From NCBI GenBank assembly GCA_963775505.1, contig CAVZIL010000007.1, forward strand, positions 62,001 through 126,000: a DNA stretch of 64,000 nt, written 5' to 3'. Origin of the DNA: JAIBJN01 sp963775505 (lineage in GTDB: Bacteria; Actinomycetota; Thermoleophilia; Gaiellales; Gaiellaceae). Below, piece after piece: positions 9,585 through 18,251 of the stretch. Positions within the stretch are counted from its first letter, which is position 1. Every line of letters starts with the position of its first letter. Below the pieces are notes generated by a model, which did not search any database, was not told the origin of the DNA, and worked only from the letters and a program-made list of their open reading frames with translations. Both the position numbers and the translations under genes were made by a program.

Positions 9585-10154
9585 TCAGGCCGCGAGAAGA
9601 GGGGGACCGCGCTCGGCGTAGGCGAAATCGAGGCGGAAGGCCGACGCGTTGACCGCGCGCGGCGGGGGATAGCTCGAAGTCCTGGCTCGGGCGCGCGCTC
9701 CGCCGGGAACGGCAAGCGCCCGGGCGACCCTCTCGGCCAGCCAGATGATGTGGCGCGCGAGGCCGACGACGACCAGCGCGAAGGGAGTCTGAACCAGCAA
9801 GCCGACGAGCGCGACCGGCAGGGCCGCCGAGACGCTCACGGACGAACCCGTGATCAGCGGCTCCCCGATCGTGTGGCCGACGAAGCCGAGGATGGGAACG
9901 AGGCCGAAGAGCCAGAGCGAACGCAGCGTCGCGCCCTGCCAGCGCCGCCCGATCAGGGCGCCGGCGGCCAGCGGGAGCGCGAGCGCGAAGCAGAGCGCCA
10001 CGGACGTGGCCAGGTAGCCGAGGTATCGATGGACCATGTCCGGTGGCATCGCCGCCTCGGACATGACCGCTCGGTGGGCGACGGCGTGTGCCGCGGCCCA
10101 TCCCACCCCGGCCAGGGCGAGCAGCACCGGGACTACGAGTCGACGGCGCCCCAT
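9585..10154 (-). CDS. Four-helix membrane protein of unknown function (paralogue of 10449-11039)
   Basis: No function recognised. 189 aa from the ATG at 10154 (an in-frame TTG at 10193 is the alternative). Seen: an N-terminal helix with WAAAHAVAHRAV, then MPPDMVHRYLGYLATSVAL, WLFGLVPILGFVGH, and a helix ending VGLARHIIWLAE, so four hydrophobic segments with His at helix ends. It matches the next gene upstream along its whole length (AHALAH, YVAYLPTSLAL, WLFGFVPVLGF). Position 62 bp upstream of copC-copD on the same strand suggests a link to copper or heme handling; that is inference. Confidence 0.72.
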   Translation of the reverse strand: MGRRRLVVPVLLALAGVGWAAAHAVAHRAVMSEAAMPPDMVHRYLGYLATSVALCFALALPLAAGALIGRRWQGATLRSLWLFGLVPILGFVGHTIGEPLITGSSVSVSAALPVALVGLLVQTPFALVVVGLARHIIWLAERVARALAVPGGARARARTSSYPPPRAVNASAFRLDFAYAERGPPLLAA

Positions 10155-10392
10155 AGCAGGGAGATCGTAGAGGCGCAGGCGCCCGCTTGACAACTCGAAC
10201 CGGCGCCCGGTCCGGCGCGGAGTGGGGAGCCGGCGCCGTCGCGGAGGTGTCAGGCAGACGACGGCGCCGGCCCTGTCGAGACCTCGCTGCCGATCAGCCA
10301 GTGGAGACGAGCCTAGGGGAGACTCGGCGTCGACCGGGTCGAGCGCGACGGCCTCGGTCCGGAGCTAGGGCAAGCGTCGAGCCAGTCGTTCG

Positions 10393-10435
10393 ACCCCGTG
10401 GGTGGTGGGCACGGGGTCGGCGGCTCGCGCCGCCG
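10393..10435 (-). terminator. Tandem GC-rich hairpins, possible terminator
   Basis: Two adjacent perfect hairpins: GACCCCGTG/CACGGGGTC (10393-10401 with 10411-10419) and GGCGGC/GCCGCC (10420-10425 with 10430-10435). They lie just downstream of the stop of the minus-strand gene 10449-11039 and could separate it from the next paralogue. The rest of the 294-bp gap 10155-10448 shows no gene. Confidence 0.45.
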
Positions 10436-10448
10436 GGCGCCCCGGAAG

Positions 10449-11039
10449 CTAGAGGGCGAGCTGGAGAGGCGGTGCGCGCGAGCGCCGGGCGCCGGCGAGG
10501 AGGAGGCCGGGCGTGGTTCCGGTGTCTGCCCAGGCGAGGCCGGTCGTCGCCTCGGGCCGGCCCTTGCCACCGGCCCCCCGCAGCGCGAACGCCAGTTGCT
10601 CGACCAGCCACAGAATCCTGCCTGCGAGGCCCACCGCGACGAGCGCAAAGGGGATCTGGACGAGCAGGCCGATCAGGAACACGGGGACGAGCTGGGCCGC
10701 AGTTGCCGCCGTCGACCCGTGGCTCGTCAGCTCAACGAGCGTGTCGGCCGCGAATCCGAGCACCGGGACGAAGCCGAAGAGCCAGACCGATCTGCCGGAC
10801 TTGCCAGCCCACCGCTTGCCCAGCGCCGCTCCTGTGGCGATCGCGGCCGCGAGGGTCAGACAGAGCGCCAGAGACGTGGGGAGGTAGGCGACGTAGGAGT
10901 GGACGCCCGCGCCGCCGGCTTTGTGGTGGCCGACTGCGGGCTGGGTGGCCACGTCGTGAGCGAGCGCGTGGGCCGCAGCCCAGATCAGCCCGAGAACGAG
11001 CAGGAACGCCGGCAGAGCCACGCGACGCCAACGCGACAT
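10449..11039 (-). CDS. Four-helix membrane protein of unknown function (paralogue of 9585-10154)
   Basis: 196 aa from the ATG at 11039. Like its neighbour it has an N-terminal helix ending in AAAHALAHDVATQ, a His-rich turn (VGHHKAGG), YVAYLPTSLALCL, WLFGFVPVLGFAAD, a long helix FLIGLLVQIPFALVAVGL and a basic C-terminal tail ending LQLAL. The two genes are a tandem duplication on the same strand, diverged to roughly a third to a half identity by eye. Neither resembles a family I can name. The copper genes follow downstream. Confidence 0.7.
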   Translation of the reverse strand: MSRWRRVALPAFLLVLGLIWAAAHALAHDVATQPAVGHHKAGGAGVHSYVAYLPTSLALCLTLAAAIATGAALGKRWAGKSGRSVWLFGFVPVLGFAADTLVELTSHGSTAATAAQLVPVFLIGLLVQIPFALVAVGLAGRILWLVEQLAFALRGAGGKGRPEATTGLAWADTGTTPGLLLAGARRSRAPPLQLAL

Positions 11040-11092
11040 ACGTCGATGGTAGACGCGCGGAGGCCCTGCTGACAACGTGGTGGTTCGCGGGA

Positions 11093-11509
11093 CTACTCGT
11101 TGGCGGGCGGCCGGCGACGCAGCTTCTTGGTGCGGCTACGAACGCGCTTCTCGCCCAGGCGGCGCTCCTGCGAGGCCTTCGTCGGCGTCGTCGGACGGCG
11201 CGGGCGCTCGATGCGGAGGGCGTCGCGCAGGGCGTCGGCGAGGCGCTCGAGGGCGAGCTCGCGGTTACGCGACTGGCTGCGCTCGTCCTGGGCGATGGCC
11301 CGGACCACCGGGCCCAGCCGCGCTTGGATCCGCGCTTTCTGCTCATCGCTGAGAGTCGGCGAAGCGTCGACGTCGAAGGTCGCCTCGACGCGGGTCTCGG
11401 TCTTCTGGGCGTGCTGCCCGCCGGGCCCGCTGGAGCGGGAGGTGCGAAGCCGGATCTCGTCCAGCGGGATCGCAAGTCCGCGGCGGACGCGAATAGACTC
11501 GGGGCGCAT
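11093..11509 (-). CDS. arfB: ArfB-like peptidyl-tRNA hydrolase (ribosome rescue)
   Basis: Stand-alone release-factor catalytic domain that hydrolyses peptidyl-tRNA on stalled ribosomes. 138 aa, the normal size. Seen: IPLDEIRLRTSRSSGPGGQH with the catalytic GGQ, KTETRVEATFDV, and a long basic C-terminal tail (RRLGEKRVRSRTKKLRRR) of the kind that enters the mRNA channel of empty ribosomes. The ATG at 11509 overlaps head-to-head with the ATG of the divergent HAD gene (both in one CATG at 11507-11510). Confidence 0.9.
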   Translation of the reverse strand: MRPESIRVRRGLAIPLDEIRLRTSRSSGPGGQHAQKTETRVEATFDVDASPTLSDEQKARIQARLGPVVRAIAQDERSQSRNRELALERLADALRDALRIERPRRPTTPTKASQERRLGEKRVRSRTKKLRRRPPANE

Positions 11510-12287
11510 GGCGGCGATTCTGCTCGACATCGACGGCGTCCTGCACGTGTCGGGCAAGCCCGTGGCGGGCGCCGGGGACGCCGTGCGGGCTCTCAGGGCC
11601 GACGGGCATCGCCTCCGCTTCGTCACGAACAACACCACGAGAGCCCGGCGGCAGCTCGTCGGCGAGCTCCGGGAGCTCGGCATCGAGCTCGACGACGACG
11701 AGCTGACGACGACTGCGGTCGTGGCCTCCCGCCTGCTCGCGGGCAAGCGCGTGCTCGCCCTCACGATGGAGGCGGTGAAGCAGGATCTCGGCGCTCAGGT
11801 CGAGCTCGTCGACGGCCACGCCGACGTCGTCCTGCTCGGCGGCGCGGACGAGAGCGGAGAAACCGCGCGGGTCTTCGGCTACGAGAACCTGAATCGCGCG
11901 TTCGCCGAGCTTGACGCCGGCGCTCGTCTCGTCTGCCTTCATCGCAACCGCTGGTGGCAGACCTCGACCGGGCCGCGCCTCGACGGCGGCGCCTACGTCG
12001 CGGGTCTCGAGTACGCCGCCGGAGTCGAGGCCGAGGTCGTCGGCAAGCCGACCCGCGCGTACTTCGACGCCGCGCTGGCCGAGATCGGCGCGGCCGCTAT
12101 CGACGCCGTGATGGTCGGCGACGACGTCGAGGCCGACGTCGGCGGCGCGAAGGCGGCCGGCATGCGCGCCGTGCTCGTCCGGACCGGGAAGTTCCGGGAG
12201 GCGACGCTCGCCTCGGCCGATCCCCGGCCGGACGGGGTCGTCGACTCGATCGCCGAGGTTCCCGTCTTCCTGCGGGAGCCCGCGTGA
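11508..12287 (+). CDS. HAD-IIA family hydrolase
   Basis: Probable phosphatase of the HAD superfamily IIA group (NagD/phospholysine phosphatase-like). 259 aa. Seen: the nucleophile motif LLDIDGVLH near residue 6, FVTNNTTRARR (motif II Thr), the cap domain, GKPTRAYFD with the Lys of motif III, and VMVGDDVEADVGGAKAAG (motif IV). The stop overlaps the acpS start (GTGA), opening a five-gene operon. Substrate unknown. Confidence 0.9.
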   Translation: MAAILLDIDGVLHVSGKPVAGAGDAVRALRADGHRLRFVTNNTTRARRQLVGELRELGIELDDDELTTTAVVASRLLAGKRVLALTMEAVKQDLGAQVELVDGHADVVLLGGADESGETARVFGYENLNRAFAELDAGARLVCLHRNRWWQTSTGPRLDGGAYVAGLEYAAGVEAEVVGKPTRAYFDAALAEIGAAAIDAVMVGDDVEADVGGAKAAGMRAVLVRTGKFREATLASADPRPDGVVDSIAEVPVFLREPA

Positions 12288-12649
12288 AGGTCGGTCTGGA
12301 CCTGATCGAGATCGAGCGGATCCGTGACGCGCTCGAGCGCTATCCGCGTTTTCGGGAGCGCTGCTTTACCGCCGCCGAGCAGGCGTACTGTGACTCTCGC
12401 GCCAACCCCGCCCAGCACTACGCCGCGCGCTTCGCCGGCAAGGAAGCGGTTGGCAAGGCGCTCGGGTTCGGCGTGGCCCGCGCCTTTGCCTGGAAGGAGG
12501 TCGAGATCGCCGGCCGCCCCAAGCCGTCCGTCCGGCTCTCGGGGAGGATCGAGCGGTGGTCCGAGCGCGTCGGCGCGGGGGAGATCGACCTGTCGATGAC
12601 GCACTCGAAGGGCATGGCCGCGGCGGTGGCGGTCGTCGCCGTCTCCTGA
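12284..12649 (+). CDS. acpS: Holo-[acyl-carrier-protein] synthase
   Basis: Transfers 4'-phosphopantetheine from CoA to a serine of apo-ACP, activating fatty acid synthesis. 121 aa. Seen: VGLDLIEIERI with the Mg-binding Asp6, and RFAGKEAVGKALG, the second signature with the catalytic Glu. GTG start at 12284 overlaps the previous stop by 4 bp, and its TGA overlaps the nnr ATG, so the operon is translationally coupled. Confidence 0.95.
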   Translation: MKVGLDLIEIERIRDALERYPRFRERCFTAAEQAYCDSRANPAQHYAARFAGKEAVGKALGFGVARAFAWKEVEIAGRPKPSVRLSGRIERWSERVGAGEIDLSMTHSKGMAAAVAVVAVS

Positions 12650-14124
12650 TGGCCTACGAGCCGCTCTACACCGCCGAGGAGATGCGGGCCGCGGAAGCCG
12701 CGTACCCGGGGCCGACGCTCGAGCTGATGGAGCGGGCGGGGAAGAGCGTCGCCGACGAGATCCTTATCCGCTTCCCCGACGCGCGCCGGGTGGCGGTGTG
12801 GTGCGGCCCCGGGGCGAACGGCGGCGACGGGCTCGTCGTCGCCACGGAGCTCGCGCGCGCCGGCCGCGAGCCGGCCGTCAGGCTCCTCGGGCCGGAAGAG
12901 AAGGTCGCCGGTGACGCGGCGGTCGTGCTCGAAGGGACCCGAGAGGCCGGCGTCCCGTTCGTCGACGAGCACGGCGGCGCAGACCTCGCCGTCGACGCGC
13001 TCTTCGGGACCGGGTTCGCCGGAGCGCCGCGGCCAGACGCTGCTCGGGCCATCTCCGAGCTGAACGCCGGAAGAGCCCCGGTCGTCGCCGTCGACCTGCC
13101 GTCGGGCGTGGACGCGTCGACGGGCCGGGTCGCCGGAGTTGCTGTGGAGGCGGCGCTGACCGTCACGTTCCACGCCCCGAAGGTCGGCCACGTGATCGCG
13201 CCGGGCCGCTTCCACACCGGGGAGCTGGTCGTCGCCGACATCGGGCTCGAGGGGATCGAGACCCGCCTCCGCCGGGCGACGGCCGGGATCCTGGAGATCG
13301 TCCCGCGACGCACGGAGCGCGACAACAAGTACTCGGCTGGGTCGGTGCTCGTCGTCGGCGGCTCGCGTGGCCTGACCGGCGCCCCGTCGCTCAGCTCGGA
13401 GGCGGCGCTCCGGGCGGGCGCGGGCATCGTCACCGCCTGCGTCCCGGCTTCCCTCAACCTCGTCTTCGAGCAGCGCCTCGTCGAGGTGATGACGAGGCCG
13501 TGCGATGACGAGGACGGCGCGCTGACGCCGGAAGCCGCAGACGAGATCCTCCTCGCCGCCGAGCGGGCGGGAGCGGTGGCGCTCGGGCCCGGCCTGGGGC
13601 GGACCGACGGCACGCGGGCGCTCGTCGGCTTCCTCCTCGACCGCCTCGACAAACCGGTCGTCCTCGACGCGGACGGCCTCTGGGCGCTCGCGGGGCACCT
13701 CGACTGGGTCTTCTCCCGCGACGCCCCGACGGTGCTGACCCCGCACGCGGGCGAGCTGGGCCGCCTGCTGGGGCGCCCGTCGGCCTGGGTGAGCGCGAAC
13801 CGCCTCGACGCCGTGCAGGCGGGCGCCGACGACACCGGCACGGTCGTCCTCCTCAAGGGGATCGACACGCTGATCGCCGGGCCCGGACGGAGCCCCGTGG
13901 TCGTCGATCTCGGGAATCCCGGGCTCGCCACGGCCGGGAGCGGCGACGTCCTCACCGGCGTCGTCGGGGCATTCCTCGCCAAGGGGATGGAGGCGAGCGC
14001 CGCGGCCGCCGCGGCCGCCGCCGCCTGCGGAGCCTCCTCCCGGATCGCCGCCGAGCGGCACGGGCAGGCGGGGATGATTGCCCGAGACGTCGTCGAGTCG
14101 CTCTCGCCCGCGCTGTCGAGGTGA
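12649..14124 (+). CDS. nnr: Bifunctional NAD(P)H-hydrate epimerase / ADP-dependent dehydratase
   Basis: Repairs hydrated NAD(P)H. 491 aa, two domains: YjeF_N epimerase about 1-210 (WCGPGANGGDGLVVA, VDLPSGVDASTG) and the ribokinase-like dehydratase about 220-491 (VLVVGGSRGLTGAP, LGPGLGRTDG, VLDADGLWAL, VVLLKGIDT, and the nucleotide site ATAGSGDVLTG). Overlaps acpS by one base and alr by 4 bp. The acpS-nnr-alr order is a typical actinobacterial arrangement. Confidence 0.95.
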   Translation: MAYEPLYTAEEMRAAEAAYPGPTLELMERAGKSVADEILIRFPDARRVAVWCGPGANGGDGLVVATELARAGREPAVRLLGPEEKVAGDAAVVLEGTREAGVPFVDEHGGADLAVDALFGTGFAGAPRPDAARAISELNAGRAPVVAVDLPSGVDASTGRVAGVAVEAALTVTFHAPKVGHVIAPGRFHTGELVVADIGLEGIETRLRRATAGILEIVPRRTERDNKYSAGSVLVVGGSRGLTGAPSLSSEAALRAGAGIVTACVPASLNLVFEQRLVEVMTRPCDDEDGALTPEAADEILLAAERAGAVALGPGLGRTDGTRALVGFLLDRLDKPVVLDADGLWALAGHLDWVFSRDAPTVLTPHAGELGRLLGRPSAWVSANRLDAVQAGADDTGTVVLLKGIDTLIAGPGRSPVVVDLGNPGLATAGSGDVLTGVVGAFLAKGMEASAAAAAAAAACGASSRIAAERHGQAGMIARDVVESLSPALSR

Positions 14125-15149
14125 GGCGCTCCCGGATCACGGTCGACCTCGGCGCGATCAGGCGGAACGCCGAGCTGCTTCGCCGGACGGCGGCGCCGGC
14201 CGGCCTGTGGGCGGTGGTGAAGGCGGACGCCTACGGCCACGGAGCGATCGGAGCGGCCCGCGCGGCGCTCGAGGGCGGCGCTTCGTGTCTCTGCGTGGCG
14301 ACGGCCCGGGAGGGAGAGGACCTGCGCGAGGCGTTTCCGGCGGCGCGCATCCTCGTCATGAGCCCGCTCGCCCCCGGCGAGGAGGACGCCGCGCGCGACG
14401 CCCGGCTCGAGGTGGCGCTCTCGTCGCCGGAGGCTCCAGAGGGGCTGGACGTCCACGTGAAGGTCGACACCGGGATGGGCAGGTGGGGCATGACACTCGC
14501 CGAGGCGCTGGCCGTGCCGCGCCGGCAGGTCGTCGGGGTCATGAGCCACCTCGCCACCGCCGACGAAGCTGACGCGTCCTTCGCGCTGCGGCAGATCGAG
14601 CAGTTCCGGGAAGTTGCCGCGGCCTTCCCCGGTGTGACCGCCCACCTGGCGAACAGCGCCGGCGCGCTCCGCCTCGCCGAGACGCGCTTCGACGCCGTCC
14701 GCTGCGGGATCGCGCTCTACGGGCTGTCACCGTTCGGCGACGATCCCGCGGGCCACGGCCTCGAGCCGGCCCTCTCGTGGCGAAGCTACGTGGCGCAGGC
14801 GCGAGAGCTTCAGCCGGGTGAGGGCACGGGCTACGGGCGGCGCTTCGTCGCCGAGGCGCCGCAGCGGATCGGCATCGTCCCCGTGGGCTATGCGGACGGC
14901 TTCCGCCGCGGGCTCACGGGGACCGAGGTGCTCGTCGGCGAGGCGAGGCGCCGGGTCGTCGGGGCGATCTCGATGGACTCGCTGGCCGTGGAGCTCGGCG
15001 ACGAGCCGGAGGGGACCGAGGTGACGCTGATCGGCGACGGGATCCTGGCCGAGGAGCACGCGCGGGTGCTCGGCACGATCAACTACGAGATCACCTGCGG
15101 CCTGAACCGAGACCGCACGCGGGCCGAGCGGAGGATCGTCGATGGATGA
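14121..15149 (+). CDS. alr: Alanine racemase
   Basis: PLP enzyme making D-alanine for peptidoglycan. 342 aa. Seen: VVKADAYGHG with the PLP lysine at residue 34, KVDTGMGRWG, SAGALR, and GYGRRF with the catalytic Tyr, followed by VGYADGFRRGL and GAISMDSLAV. GTG start at 14121 overlaps the nnr stop; the end overlaps the cca start by 8 bp. Confidence 0.95.
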   Translation: MRRSRITVDLGAIRRNAELLRRTAAPAGLWAVVKADAYGHGAIGAARAALEGGASCLCVATAREGEDLREAFPAARILVMSPLAPGEEDAARDARLEVALSSPEAPEGLDVHVKVDTGMGRWGMTLAEALAVPRRQVVGVMSHLATADEADASFALRQIEQFREVAAAFPGVTAHLANSAGALRLAETRFDAVRCGIALYGLSPFGDDPAGHGLEPALSWRSYVAQARELQPGEGTGYGRRFVAEAPQRIGIVPVGYADGFRRGLTGTEVLVGEARRRVVGAISMDSLAVELGDEPEGTEVTLIGDGILAEEHARVLGTINYEITCGLNRDRTRAERRIVDG

Positions 15150-16185
15150 GCGCATTCGCCGAGCGGTGGGCGAGGTGTCCGCCTGGGTGGTGGGCGGGGC
15201 GCTGCGGGACGAGCTGCTCGGCCGGGAGATCGTGGACGTGGACGTGACCTGCCCGAGCCCCGAGCTGGGGGCGCGGCTCTACTCGCGTCTGGCGGGCGGC
15301 GCCGTCTTCCCCCTTTCCGAGCGCCACGGCGCCTGGCGAGTCGCCTTCCGCAACGGGAACACGGTCGACTTCACCCCGCTGCACGGCCAGACCATCGAGG
15401 AGGACCTCGCCACGCGGGACTTCACGGTCAACGCGCTCGCGCGGCCGCTGGACGGCGGGCCGCTCGTCGACCCTTTCGGCGGGGAGCCCGACCTGGAAGC
15501 AAGGCGGATCCGGGCAGTCGGCGCGTCGGTCTTCGAGGACGACCCGCTGCGGCTGCTCCGCGCGATTCGCCTCGAGGACGAGCTCGGCTTCCGCCTCGAC
15601 GAGGAAACCGAGGAGCTCGCACGGGCGGGGGCGTCGCGCGTCGGCGAGCCCGCCGGGGAGCGAATCCTCGCGGAGCTCGAGCGTCTGTCGCCGGACGGCT
15701 TCCGGCGGGCCGACGAGCTGGGCCTGCTCGAGCCGCTCGGCGGGTCGGTGGCAGGCCTCGAGCGTGTGGATCCTGCGGACACGCCCGGGTTCGTGCTCGT
15801 CGCCGTGTTCGGCGACGAGCTTCGGCGCTTCCCGGTCTCCAACGAGCTCCGCAAGCTCGCCGCCACGCTGCTCGCGGCGGAGCGGCCTGCCGACGACTCG
15901 CCGCGCGAGATCCACCGCTTCCGGCGCCGCACCGAGCCGTGGGCCCTCTCGGCCCTCGCCTTCCTGGGAGCGACGGACCTCTACGACGCGGTGCGTGCCG
16001 CGCGCGCCGCCGACCATCCGGAGCCGCTTCTCCGCGGCGACGACATCCTGGACCTGGGCATAGAGCCCGGCCCGGAGGTCGGCCGCCTGCTGGAGCTCGT
16101 CGCCGAAGAGCGCGCCGTCGGCACGATCTCGACCCGCGCCGAGGCGCTCGACCTCGTCCGGCGCGAGCTTCGCGCCTCGCCCTGA
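15142..16185 (+). CDS. cca: CCA-adding / poly(A) polymerase-type tRNA nucleotidyltransferase
   Basis: Class II nucleotidyltransferase that should add or repair CCA at tRNA 3' ends. 347 aa. Seen: WVVGGALRDELLG (GG at residues 18-19), the catalytic DVDVTC (Asp32, Asp34), ATRDFTVNALA, the nucleotide-template block EDDPLRLLRAIR, and a helical C-terminal half. Most tRNAs in the island at 30-35 kb do not encode CCA, so they would need such an enzyme. An alternative is a poly(A) polymerase of the same superfamily; length and motif B favour CCA or A-adding activity. Confidence 0.85.
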   Translation: MDERIRRAVGEVSAWVVGGALRDELLGREIVDVDVTCPSPELGARLYSRLAGGAVFPLSERHGAWRVAFRNGNTVDFTPLHGQTIEEDLATRDFTVNALARPLDGGPLVDPFGGEPDLEARRIRAVGASVFEDDPLRLLRAIRLEDELGFRLDEETEELARAGASRVGEPAGERILAELERLSPDGFRRADELGLLEPLGGSVAGLERVDPADTPGFVLVAVFGDELRRFPVSNELRKLAATLLAAERPADDSPREIHRFRRRTEPWALSALAFLGATDLYDAVRAARAADHPEPLLRGDDILDLGIEPGPEVGRLLELVAEERAVGTISTRAEALDLVRRELRASP

Positions 16186-16238
16186 GCTCCCCGCGGCGCC
16201 GGAACGCGCCGGCCATGGGCGGTGTAGAAGGCGCGAGG

Positions 16239-17234
16239 ATGAGACGGCAGATGATCCTAGCCTTCGTCTGCGCCGCCATCGTGAGCGGGCTGGGCTGTGC
16301 CGGCTCGGGCGACGACACCGGCGCGAATGCGACGACCCCCGCGCCGGAAGGTCGAGAGCAGGACGGGAGGCGCCCTCTCGTCGAGGGCCGGGCCATCGAC
16401 GTGGCCCTGCTCGAGGGAAGGATCGTCTTCGACGACTTCGAGGACGTCTTCGTCATGGAGGCGAGCGGAACGGAGGTTCGCCCGGTCGCCGCCCGAGCGG
16501 GGCCGGAGTTCGACGCTGCCTGGGCCCCCGACGGCCGGTGGATCGCCTACCGGGACTCGCGTCGAGGCATCAACGAGAACGACGAGATCTACGTCGCCCG
16601 GGCGGACGGATCCGGCGTCAGGAACGTCACCCGGCATCCGGCCAACGACTGGGGCCCCGACTGGTCGCCCGACGGCCGGACGATCGTGTTCAACTCCGAC
16701 CGTGACGGGCCGATGGGCGGCTACCTCGTCTCGCCGGACGGGTCCGATCTCCGCCGGATCGACGCCGACGTCTGGATCGAGTACCCGTCGTTCTCGCCAG
16801 ATGGGACGAAGATCGCGTTCATGGGGCACGGCGAGGGCGACTACGACATCTACGTCGCCGACCTCGAGACGGGTGCCGCGACGCGGCTCACCCGGTCGCC
16901 GGGGTCGGACGGGTGGCCGGTCTGGTCACCGGACGGGTCGACCATCGCCTTCGTCTCCGAGCGCGACGACTGCCTTCACGCGCCGGCGACGGCGCCTTGC
17001 TGGATCGACCCCGGAGGAGAGCCCGGGGAGCACCACGACATCTGGCTCATGGCCGCGGACGGCTCGAGCCCGCGCCGCGTGACGCCCGAGTACGGCCACT
17101 TCGTCGCCTGGTCGCCGGACGGCGAGCACCTGCTCGTCTCCGGCGCCTCCCTCTACGTGATCCGCCCGGACGGCACCGGCCGAGCCGACGTTCTGCCGCA
17201 GGGCGGCGGCATCCCCGACTGGATCGCGCCTTGA
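16239..17234 (+). CDS. TolB/WD40-like beta-propeller protein, probably secreted
   Basis: 331-aa protein with an N-terminal hydrophobic segment ending SGLGCAGSGDD; the Cys suggests a lipoprotein, but the residue at -3 is Gly, so the lipobox is imperfect. Then a Gly/Pro-rich linker and at least five propeller blades marked by (W/F)(S/A)PDG: WAPDGRW, WSPDGRT, FSPDGTK, WSPDGST, WSPDGEH. ATG at 16239 is preceded by GAAGG at 6 nt; an in-frame ATG at 16215 is possible. Function unknown; relatives are surface scaffolds or peptidase partners. Confidence 0.78.
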   Translation: MRRQMILAFVCAAIVSGLGCAGSGDDTGANATTPAPEGREQDGRRPLVEGRAIDVALLEGRIVFDDFEDVFVMEASGTEVRPVAARAGPEFDAAWAPDGRWIAYRDSRRGINENDEIYVARADGSGVRNVTRHPANDWGPDWSPDGRTIVFNSDRDGPMGGYLVSPDGSDLRRIDADVWIEYPSFSPDGTKIAFMGHGEGDYDIYVADLETGAATRLTRSPGSDGWPVWSPDGSTIAFVSERDDCLHAPATAPCWIDPGGEPGEHHDIWLMAADGSSPRRVTPEYGHFVAWSPDGEHLLVSGASLYVIRPDGTGRADVLPQGGGIPDWIAP

Positions 17235-17253
17235 TCCAGGCCGGAGGCCCCAG

Positions 17254-17772
17254 CTAGCGCCACTTGACGGTGCAGCCGACGGGCGGCGTCTCCTGCACCT
17301 CCGGCCGCGTCCCCGAGAGCGCGGCCTTCAGGGCCGGGCGCAGGTACGGTTCGGCGCCCTCCGGGTCGGTGTAGTCGGAGTCCGGGCTGCCGTGGTAGAC
17401 GAGCCGGTGATCCGCGTCGAAGACGAAGACCTCCGGCGTGCGCGCGGCGCCGTAGGCGGTCGCGACCTCCTGCGTCTCGTCGTAGAGGAAGGGAAAGACG
17501 AACCCCTTCTCCTCCGCGCGACGCTGCATGTCCTCGGGCGAGTCGCCCAGGTAGCCCGCGTTCGCGTTGATCACGAGGAAGCCCGCCTGCCCGTCCACAC
17601 TGCGCGCCGCGTCGTTCAGCCGGTCTTCCCACGCGACGACGTACGGGCAGTGGCAGCACGAGAAGACGACCGCGACCGGCTTGCCCTCGTAGTCCGAGAG
17701 GCTGTGGGTCGCGCCGTCGATGTCCGGGAGCGAGAAGGCGGGAGCGGGATCTCCGAGCCGAAGCGCAGCCAT
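17254..17772 (-). CDS. Thioredoxin-fold protein of the AhpC/TSA-TlpA type
   Basis: 172 aa, cytosolic (no signal peptide from the ATG at 17772). Seen: LGDPAPAFSLPDIDG, the peroxiredoxin/redoxin opening; FSCCHCPYVVAWEDRL with the redox motif CCHC; YDETQEVATAYGA and RTPEVFVFDADHRLVYHG with the cis-Pro segment. The double-Cys motif followed by Pro fits a subgroup of redoxin-domain proteins found widely in bacteria. It converges on the beta-propeller gene (19 bp between stops). Likely a peroxide or disulfide reductase; substrate unknown. Confidence 0.82.
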   Translation of the reverse strand: MAALRLGDPAPAFSLPDIDGATHSLSDYEGKPVAVVFSCCHCPYVVAWEDRLNDAARSVDGQAGFLVINANAGYLGDSPEDMQRRAEEKGFVFPFLYDETQEVATAYGAARTPEVFVFDADHRLVYHGSPDSDYTDPEGAEPYLRPALKAALSGTRPEVQETPPVGCTVKWR

Positions 17773-18017
17773 GTCGCCAGGTTCTATCAAGTCGGTGACA
17801 GCCCGTAACGGCCCATCACAGCGAGTGTTGGGATTTGCAGGGGTTTCGCCACGCCAGAGGGTGCGCCTATGCCGTCCTCCTGCTGCAGCCGAGGCGAGGC
17901 GAGAGCAGGATGGCTCCGCAAGCGAGCCCAATGATGATGCGTTTCAAGTCAACTCATCGAGGGTCGTTAGCTTTCGGTGCGTCCTCGGCACCTGTTGCCG
18001 GAGATCAGCTTGGCTGA

Positions 18018-18218
18018 TCAGGTTCCTGCGCCTGATCCCAGGCGTTCACGGGACGCCGAACCCGCCGACGAGCGCCGCAGCTCAGGAGTCGCCTCGGCCT
18101 CTCTCAATCTTTCCATCTCTCTGTCCGCCTCACTCGATGCACGGCAGAGCGACAGAGCGAAGATGAGCGTTACGAGGAACAGAGCGGCCCAGGACAGTCC
18201 AATGATCGCCCAGAGCAT
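18018..18218 (-). CDS. Small single-helix membrane protein, hypothetical
   Basis: 66 aa from the ATG at 18218 (a GTG directly before it is equally possible). One N-terminal helix (WAIIGLSWAALFLVTLIFAL) and a charged tail EADREMERLREAEATPELRR that may form a short coiled coil. Codon use and frame look coding but I recognise no family. It follows the small membrane gene at 18252-18563 on the same strand. The 245-bp gap 17773-18017 shows only a short hairpin (GATCAG/CTGATC near 18003-18019). Confidence 0.5.
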   Translation of the reverse strand: MLWAIIGLSWAALFLVTLIFALSLCRASSEADREMERLREAEATPELRRSSAGSASRERLGSGAGT

Positions 18219-18251
18219 CACAGGCGGCGGCCTTGATCCCTGTGACCGCGC

